NCBI GenBank assembly: GCA_050084985.1
Contig: JBITNC010000001.1
Location: 33,480,001 to 33,544,000 of the forward strand
Origin: Nageia nagi
Taxonomy: Eukaryota > Pinophyta
DNA length: 64,000 nt
Direction of reading: 5' to 3'
Part shown: positions 57,250 through 64,000 of the stretch, one piece after another
Position numbering within the stretch: position 1 is the stretch's first letter
Layout of the letters: each line of letters starts with the position of its first letter
The notes under the pieces: generated by a model
Told to the model about the DNA's origin: nothing
The model's input: only the letters and a program-made list of their open reading frames with translations
The model's database searches: none
Program-made: the position numbers and the translations under genes

Positions 57250-59870
57250 TGATAAGACTTGCCATCTGCTTTGGTCATTCTGTTGTAATTCCATTTTCTA
57301 GAGGGGTGGTGAGTTTCAACCTCTTCGATTGGTTCCAATGATGTGTGGCATGCATGTCATCAATGATAAAAAATTTGAAACCTCTCCCATTATGTGATAA
57401 TATCATCTATGTTTGTCCTAAGATCACTTTGTATGTTTCAAAATAGGTAATATATAAGTAGTTATGGCAAACAAAAATCATAATAACAACTTTCATCCTT
57501 TGAAGGGATGGTTATAAATCATGGGGCTATGAAAGTTGCAATTATATAATGTTATTTCCATTTTGTAGATTTTGCAATATACTCTAAAATTCCATCTTCT
57601 AGTCACCTCAATAAGTGACATTATCTGTAGATATATAGGTCATACCATGTAAGCACCAATAAATATTGTGGAAGAGGTTGAGAGTGGAAACTGTACAACA
57701 TTTTTTTGTTTATGTAGTGGAAGATGTTTGAATACATACAAAGAGTGGTAGTTTAAGTAGAAGGTGGCAAGTTTCTTAGGAAGAAATATCACATTCGATA
57801 ATTTTATCGATGAGCATTTTTTGAAATGCATCTTGATTGATCACACTAGTTTGTAATTAGTAGAAATATGAGAAAGCATTATATGATATGTTTTGGATAG
57901 TTTTAAACCTTTGCTACATACTTTGTAATATATTTTAGGATTGCATTTATTGACATAATAGCCTTATAATCTATGTTCACTCTCCAGATAGAGAGAACAA
58001 TTGGGTTGTGAAAATTCAAGTAGTTATCATTATGAGGAGTGTGTTTGTGTTAGTTATTTTCATCTATTTCAAGACTTGAATTTTCTTATATGTTCCAAAG
58101 GGATTTGTAATAACATTAAACAGATGGTCCTACTTTGTGCATGCATGTTTGTAATGTACAGTTTGTATGGCATTGAACATAATTAATGAGTTAATCTTTA
58201 TAATTAGTAGAAAGATTTTTAATATAATATTTTTTATCTAACAAATAAGGATTATGAACATTAGTTTGAGAAAATTTATGGCTTCCTAGTGGAGTGGGTC
58301 GATGGTTCCAACTTGATACATAACTATCCAAGTAATTACCTACATGTTATTGAAGGTTATTCCATTCTAGTTTGGTAATATTGGATGCACCTTTTAACCA
58401 AAGGAAGCCATGTATATGAGCATAACCTTTATGTTACCATTCATATCGAGGGAGATATTATTATCCATAAGTTAAATAATAATGTTATTAAAAAAGTCAT
58501 GATTCATGTGATACTTGTACTAATAGTTGCTTGCATCAATGAGTATCTCTAGAATGGTTTGATGGAATGTAGTAAATTTGTGATGCATATACAATCCTAT
58601 GAGATGTGGATTTGAATAATATTTTATACTTTCCATTTAGAATTCGCTTAAGGATTTTGGGGTGTAGTAGATGACATGATATCATGCAAGATTGACCATT
58701 TTGTATTTGTTGCATTGAAGGTAAAGAATAGAGTAGGGCATCCAATCTGAATGATCATGTTTGAAATTTTTATGCTGCAATGATTCTATACTATCCTTGT
58801 ACCATGAATAGATAAACCAAAACACATTAGATGCTCACTTGAATCTAATGATGCATAACTATGTTAAGTATGAAGTATCGAAACTATGAATGCTAGGAAA
58901 ACCTATTATCATGGTACTATAGAAGATAAAGAGCATATTCATGTATTTTGATTTTTTTCATGGGTTGTTATTTAAACAATATTTTGTTTGTTATAAATAA
59001 AGTAGAAAATGTCATTACAAAAAACCATTCAATGTTATATTCATGTATGGACGATAGTGAAAATGATGGCCATTCAATGGCTAGAGTTAGACATCATTCC
59101 CCTAGTTGCAATACTGATCATAATTATTCAACCTCTTTACATGTAGGAGGATATTCATCATGAAGGAAATTATCGTATTAATATTGTCTTGTTCCATGTC
59201 ATCATTTGAGATATTTATTTCCATGAGGTCTACATCAACAGGTTCAGTATTTAGAGATATTATGTATAAAAGGTTGAATATGTTTGTTGAGACATCAGGT
59301 AATAACGATAATGCAATTCAATCTAACTACACATCCCTATGGTATGGATTATATGTCATCTTAGATTGCAATACCACATAGATGTGACCTTTATAAACAT
59401 AGAAGTTGTATTGTTGGTCCTTGATATTATTTTTGTTAACTATTAATATATCCAATGAATTTATGTGCTTTGGAAATTAAGTTGCAATTATATAAATGTC
59501 TTGAGAAAAATAAATAATATGACCATTGTATTTCAAGTGACCATCCCTTAGATAAGTAACTTGAAGCACGATGTTAAGTTTTGCTATCAATGTCTCCTTA
59601 ATTTGAGTGAGTGCTTGTAAGCAAATGAGTTGTTCATCAGGGTTTATGTTATTTATTATAGAGAAGAGGTGGTCATTTTTCTCTAAAATGCACCTATAAC
59701 AAGTACAATGCTCATCGTATTACCTTTTTTTAATTCTTAGATATTTTTCCATACACACAACACATGTGGACATGTTTGTAAGACTATCCAATTTTGATCA
59801 AAAATCATTTTTGATGGTGAAATATTTTGTAGAAATCACTATATGTTCAAGCTTTCTACACCTAATACCT
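57250..59870 (-). pseudogene. Helitron Rep/helicase protein, N-terminal and central part
   Basis: Minus strand. A Cys-rich start (HCTCYRCILEKND, about 59,725) is followed by INNINPDEQLICLQALTQIK, AKLNIVLQVTYLRDGHLKYN and GHIIYFSQDIY, the classic opening of plant Helitron replicases. The HUH-type nickase motif HIHGFLWLKGAS lies at 58,418-58,385, with HIHG at 58,407-58,418. Then VGNYLDSYVSSWNHRP, LGSHKFSQTNVHNPYLLD and, at 57,835-57,720, AFQKMLIDKIIECDISS, a stop and ETCHLLLKLPL. Frameshifts and stops are frequent. The C-terminal PIF1 helicase is missing or too decayed below 57,250, and TC/CTRR ends were not found. Helitrons replicate by rolling circle. Confidence 0.88.
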
Positions 59871-59996
59871 TTGTATTGTCTATTAGAAATTAAGGCTATC
59901 ATAAAATTTCTTGATTATAATGAAGCATTTGGGAACAAAACCTAAAAGCTAATCTTTGAATGAATTTGATGCTCTTACAAATGTTTTATGCAATAT

Positions 59997-60009
59997 TTAG
60001 GGAAAGAAG
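59997..60009 (+). repeat. Target-site duplication candidate of the LINE (left)
   Basis: tttagggaaagaa, compared with tttaggagagaa at 61,208-61,219 right after the poly(A). One gap and one or two changes; typical length for LINE integration. Confidence 0.45.
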
Positions 60010-61207
60010 GTCATATATTATTAGGAGTAGATGGATGATAAACAAGGTAAACAACCAAGATGGAGGAAAATGATAGATATTCTCCTTGAACAAGATGCAA
60101 CTTTAGCTCAGCTCGATTCCATGCTATGCAGCTACAAACTAAACTCGAGAAAGGAGGATAAGCTCATTTGGTCACTTATTCCCTCAAGGTCATACACGGT
60201 TAGTTCAGCCTAGAAGACTCCTTCTCTCGCTTCACTCTCACCCTAGCCTCCATCAATATGGTCCAAAGTGTCAAGAAATAGAGCATGGCCTAAGGCCCAA
60301 TTGTTCTTATGGAAAGCCACTCTAGAAAAACATCTTTTAGGTGTGCAATTGCTCATACATGGATTCTTAGGTACTTACAACTATGTTTTTTATGAAGAAG
60401 TGGAGGATTCAAGACCTCACATCCTTTTACATTATAACTATGCCATGGTAGTTTGGTACAAATTCTTTTATATCTTTGGCATCCAATGGCCTATGCCAAG
60501 TAGTATAGGGAACCTCCTATCCTCATGGGAATATTCCAAAAAATGAAAGGTGCCAATGGTTATTTGGAATGCAATTCTAGTAATGATTTATTGGAATCTA
60601 TGGATTGAACAAAATAACCATATCTTCAAGGGTCAACCAAAATCATTTGATAAAATTTGGCACCTAACAAGAAAAAATTTAGCAATGATATGGGTTGCCC
60701 ACATAGTTATCGATGATGTTACATAACAAGAACTCTCAAACCTACATCCCTAGGAACACATCCTTTTATTATGGCATCTCAAAATACCTGACACTACAAT
60801 TGAAGTAACATCGATTGGATCAACCGAGTAATGGGGCCCCCTGGCTCTATTGTATGCATTACAAAGTCTCATAGCTCTCCAATGTCCCATAATACTTATC
60901 TCTTCTCAAGTATAGAGTGTTACTTCCTCCACTTCAATCCATTCCTTAATGGGCCTCCATAAGATGACAACTGAATATTATGCTCACACATGGAGTCCCA
61001 TCCTATGTATTGCATATTAGTTTTGCTCCATGTGTATTGTAGACTCATTGTAGCTTATGCATGGAGACTCTTCTCTGTTCATTATAGCTCCCAAAAGAAG
61101 GACATGTTGTCAGATTCTTATGCTAACATGGTAGAAATGCCTATTTTGTATTTTTCTACAAACTAATTGATCAATAGAATTTATTTACTTACCAAAAAAA
61201 AAAAAAG
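60010..61207 (+). mobile_element. 5'-truncated LINE 3' end (zf-RVT region, poly(A))
   Basis: The end of a plant L1-like ORF2 is readable from 60,031: KLNSRKEDKLIWSLIPSRSY, then TVSSA and a stop, then SRNRAWPKAQLFLWKATLEK, HILLHYNYAMVVWYKFF, then after a shift MIYWNLWIEQNNHIFKG and IWHLTRKNLAMIW. This is the zinc-binding zf-RVT domain that follows LINE reverse transcriptase; two of its Cys are lost. RT and endonuclease are absent, so the copy is 5'-truncated, as LINE insertions usually are. It ends in a poly(A) run at 61,194-61,206 and is bracketed by a probable target duplication. Confidence 0.85.
61194..61206 (+). terminator. Poly(A) tail of the LINE copy
   Basis: Uninterrupted run of about 13 A after ttatttacttacc, at the point where homology to LINE ends and just before the right target duplication. 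Confidence 0.75.
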
Positions 61208-61220
61208 TTTAGGAGAGAAT

Positions 61221-61616
61221 ATTACAAAAGATCCTTACATTTAAGGTGGGATGGTTCCATAGAGATGAGAATTCAACAGATGCATTAATGTTTGTATCTA
61301 GATTATTTCATGCTTAGACAGATTAGGAGAGTATGTGGAGTAATGAAATGTGGAAGACGAGTTCAAGTGGAGATATCCCATCTTCAAGGGTTGTTGGATT
61401 CACGATACATTTTTTAAAGAAGTTTGTGCATGGATAGGTCAAATTAAAATCTGATGCAGTTGATGAGTGAATGCAATAGCTTGCCCTTTGGAAGGTTATT
61501 GTGAGGGATGCAAGTTTGAAAGAGTTGAAGAGATGTTGAAGAGTTAGTGAGTAGTGTGTATTTGTATTTTTCATAAATAAAATGTGCATTGCATGCTTCA
61601 ACCTCCATTACAAAAT
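61221..61616. other. Unassigned DNA right of the LINE
   Basis: Moderately G-rich on the plus strand (gtatgtggagtaatgaaatg). Short minus-strand frames show no domain. Nothing supported. Confidence 0.4.
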
Positions 61617-61855
61617 GTGATAGTGGAGTGATATTCATATCATTTTGGTGGGTAAGTTATGAGATTGTATGACTATGAAAATGCGAGCAACAAAAGACCA
61701 TCACCTTCAAGAGAGAAAGAACATGGAGGTGGTCTTATGACCATTTATTTCTACCTCTGTTAATACATGATTTCGATTGCAAAGAGGGAATGCAATGTGT
61801 TTAGGATTTTCTCTTAGGAAATGAAGTTTTGGTTATGAGTCCTAGGATATCCCCA
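61617..61855 (+). repeat. Direct repeat with intron-like signals, copy 1
   Basis: Aligns with 62,955-63,165: attcatatcattttggtggg, taagttatgagattgta, gaaaatgcgagcaacaaaag, catggaggtggtctta and tatttctacct. The donor-like gtaagt is at 61,651; the acceptor region reads gattgcaaagag instead of aattgcagagag, so splicing signals are weaker than in copy 2. Confidence 0.85.
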
Positions 61856-62059
61856 AGATTCTTTTTTCCCATGCAAGGTATATACACATTCATTAGGGGC
61901 GTGCTCATTTTTAGTTACATTCAGCTAAGATTTAGTGAAGAAATGTTTTACACAACATCCTTAACTATATGTTGATTGCAGTAGTCTTATTGACATCCAT
62001 TGCTTTTTTTCATGAATGATGCAAATAAATATGTTTTCTTAGGATGTTATGGTACGTCG
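61856..62059. other. Unassigned DNA before the AT tract
   Basis: No gene, repeat or RNA feature recognised. Confidence 0.4.
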
Positions 62060-62620
62060 AACGATATTTTAGTATTTTTGTTATTAATATTACTTTTTAA
62101 AAATTATTTTTATTTGTTATTATTTTTATTGTAATTATTATTATATATTTTTTAATATTTTATTATATTATTTTAATTATTATTATTATTTAAAAATTGA
62201 TTTTAAGTTTATAATTTATAATTTTTCAAATTAATATTAAAATTTATATTATAACTTGTATTAAAATTTATATTAAAAATTTAAATTTGTAATTTATATT
62301 ATAATTATATTATTCTTATTCTTATTATTTTAATTGATATTAATTTTATATTTATTTTTAATTGTTGTTATTATTATTATTATTTAAAATTCATTATTTA
62401 AACTTTGTAATTTATAATTTATATTTCAAATGAATATTATAATTTTATTATAATTTTTATTCAAATTTATAATTTTTATTATATTTTATCGATTTATAAA
62501 TTTTATATATGAATTTATTTTATTTTATTCATTTAATGTTAATCTATTAATTTATAGTTAAAAAATTATAAATTATAATTAAAAGTTGTCCGTTTCATTA
62601 TTTTCAACCAATAAGACCAC
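62060..62620. repeat. Extremely AT-rich, ATT/TTA-type low-complexity tract
   Basis: Almost pure A/T for about 560 bases, with ttattattatta and tttaaaattta runs and only isolated G or C. Such tracts can be matrix-attachment or fragile, easily melted DNA; here that is inference. It separates repeat copy 1 from the H4 fragment. Confidence 0.8.
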
Positions 62621-62672
62621 ATTAACATAAATAAAAAATGTGGCAGAAAATGAATGCACCAGTTATTTAGCC

Positions 62673-62827
62673 AATAGATTTGGGGTGTTTTGAAATACTT
62701 TTGGAGAATGTCATCAGAGAGGCTGTGAGATATACCGACTATGCTAGGCGTAAGACTGTTACTGCCATGGATGTGGTTTACGCTCTCAAAAGGCAGGGCC
62801 GCACTCTCTACAGGCTTCGGCGGTTAA
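62673..62827 (+). pseudogene. Histone H4, last 47 codons, two frameshifts
   Basis: The frame reads [10 protein letters not shown], then [20 protein letters not shown] and KRQGRTLY, the C-terminal half of the histone fold of H4 (residue ~56 to the end). Upstream, GVLK is in another frame because one A is missing from an A run (62,681-62,686). After TLY one extra A (62,812) shifts the frame; without it the codons spell Gly-Phe-Gly-Gly and TAA (62,813-62,827), the conserved H4 end. RDAVTYTEH-type positions differ (REAVRYTDY). The first 55 residues are absent. H4 packages DNA in nucleosomes; this copy cannot encode it. Confidence 0.93.
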
Positions 62828-63169
62828 ACCCTTTCACAAAGTCTTGCTGTCAAGAAATGGTTTCTTCATTGTGCATTGGATTTTGGTGTCTGTATTTGCT
62901 GCAGATTGAATTGGTTGAGAGGAGTTCGGATATTTGATTCTCGACAGAGTTCTGTGAGAGTGAAATTCATATGATTTTGGTGGGTAAGTGTTGAGATTGT
63001 ACGATTGTTGTGAAAATGCGAGCAACAAAAGGCCATGGCTTTCAAAAGCGAAGCATGTGGAGGTGGTCTTAAGGCCATCTATTTCTACCTATTTTAATTC
63101 ATGATTTCAATTGCAGAGAGTAAATGGAATGTCTAGAGGATTTCTTTCACGAAATGAAGTGAGGATTTT
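62828..63169 (+). other. Region between H4 and PPR fragments, with repeat copy 2 and an intron candidate
   Basis: 62,955-63,165 is copy 2 of the direct repeat at 61,617. It carries ggtgg followed by gtaagtgttgag (donor at 62,984) and atttcaattgcag (acceptor ending 63,116), a 133-base stretch with normal plant intron signals. The left flank holds the old 3' flank of H4. Confidence 0.6.
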
Positions 63170-63466
63170 GGGGTGAGGTTTAATGAGCATGCTGATAGTG
63201 TTGGAGGCAGCAACGTGGACCAACTTGCGAATGAATTAATAACAAGAGTTGTGGTTGTGAGTACCCTGATAGCAATGTATGCAAAATGCGGCAGAATACA
63301 CAAGGCCCGAGAATTGTTTGTCAAGATGCATGATGCAAACACAATTTCATGGACTACAATGATCGCAGGATGTGGACAAAATGGGGTTTATGATAAAGGC
63401 TCTATAGACTTTTACGCAGATGCAAATGTTAGGTGTAAACCCAAACTCTGCAAATTAGTTGCTTAA
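63170..63466 (+). pseudogene. PPR protein fragment
   Basis: VVVVSTLIAMYAKCGRIHKA, then RELFVKMHDANTISWTTMIA and GCGQNGVYDKG: a PLS-class pentatricopeptide repeat (S then L type). Upstream NVDQLANELITR keeps the last residues of the preceding repeat after a small deletion, and downstream the text loses similarity after YDKG. About 1.5 repeats remain, open for 97 codons with few defects. It follows a possible intron, so it could be an exon piece of a PPR gene. Parent genes act in organelle RNA editing or processing. Confidence 0.88.
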
Positions 63467-64000
63467 CTTGATTTTAGCGACAGCTAACAACTTTAACATG
63501 ATTGTGCACCAGATCATTCTAACTCGAATTTAAAATTCTCTTAATTCAAGTCCCTCCCAGTCCCGTCGTCCCATTCTTATTGCTTTCAACTCGCAAGGTG
63601 TTTACTTTTTTTTTTTAGGTTTTCAGCTATGAGGTCCATTCAGCATTCATCACAACAACATTAGCAATAAATTCTTGGTGTTGTGCAGCCAAGGTATTAG
63701 TTATTCGCAATTATGGTTGTCATCAGTGTGTATGATCGGCTAGTTGGTTTGTATGTGCTTCTTGTCTCCACCTTGTGTGTCCTCATGCTATACTGTTTCT
63801 AATTTTGGATCAAATCCGTCTGCTTGCTCATAATAGTAAAGATTTAAAAAGCTCATTTGTAGTTTGGAGAGGAATCCTAAATTCATTCATCAATCTTCAT
63901 TACATTATTTGTAGAAACAAATGATTTTTCACATCATGTTGTAGCATGTTCTAGATTCTAATGCTCTGATAGATATGTTTGCAGAATCAATGAGTGTGTG
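63467..64000. other. Unassigned DNA to the right window edge
   Basis: Base composition is closer to genic DNA (ccctcccagtcccgtcgtcc at 63,551) with T-runs (63,607-63,618). No frame or RNA is recognised. It may be untranslated or intron sequence of a gene outside the window. Confidence 0.4.

Noticed and set aside
58948-59381. Two plus-strand frames of about 70 codons
   Set aside because: They lie opposite the Helitron replicase text on the minus strand, which gives clear family motifs.

Overview
The window looks like intergenic DNA from a very large, transposon-filled land-plant genome, most likely a gymnosperm. The reasons are old nested LTR retrotransposons (Ty3/gypsy chromovirus-like, Ty3/gypsy Tat-like and Ty1/copia), a plant Helitron, a plant LINE, PPR-family fragments and a histone H4 fragment. 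The sequence is strongly AT-rich and CpG-poor, and almost every reading frame is broken by stop codons. I find no intact gene. The gymnosperm call is an inference from the degree of decay and from the style of the PPR fragments; no marker sequence proves it.

Left block (1-23,680). (i) The 3' half of a chromovirus-like Ty3/gypsy element C (+), with its 3' LTR, lies at 1-3,026. (ii) A truncated minus-strand gypsy relic D (LTR-like sequence plus a reverse-transcriptase fragment) lies at 3,063-4,990. (iii) Two copies of a gag-only, pol-less LTR family follow. Copy B (+) is split into 4,990-5,313 and 20,023-23,069 by insertion of copy A (-), 5,314-20,022. A has both LTRs, a Tat-type gag, a primer-binding site, long minisatellite zones and a degenerate reading frame running antisense to gag (8,904-11,560). 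B's LTR ends inside a decayed PPR gene (-) at 23,070-23,680.

Middle block (23,680-54,627). AT-rich DNA with a ~540-bp tandem duplication and a tRNA-like SINE candidate leads to a three-level nest. An old minus-strand ORF with a DUF4283 domain and zinc knuckle (LINE ORF1-like, G; 54,627-53,888 continuing at 31,086-30,440) was hit by a Ty1/copia element E (+, 31,087-53,887). E's gag gene was in turn hit by a Tat-like Ty3/gypsy element F (+, 34,944-49,167). F has an unusual domain order: gag, protease, plant-type RNase H, RT, gypsy RNase H, integrase. It also carries a second, very long reading frame (43,329-47,160) between integrase and the 3' LTR.

Right block (54,627-64,000). AT-rich DNA with dispersed repeats is followed by a Helitron Rep/helicase relic (-, 59,870-57,250) and a 5'-truncated LINE 3' end (+) with poly(A). 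Then come a ~230-bp direct repeat carrying intron-like splice signals, a TTA/ATT-rich tract, the last 47 codons of histone H4 with two frameshifts, and a PPR fragment. GC content rises after 62,640, so a real gene may lie just beyond the right edge.

The reading-frame breaks are mostly stops at places where the family has Gln, Arg or Trp (CAG/CAA, CGA, TGG). This fits long-term C-to-T decay of methylated, silenced DNA.
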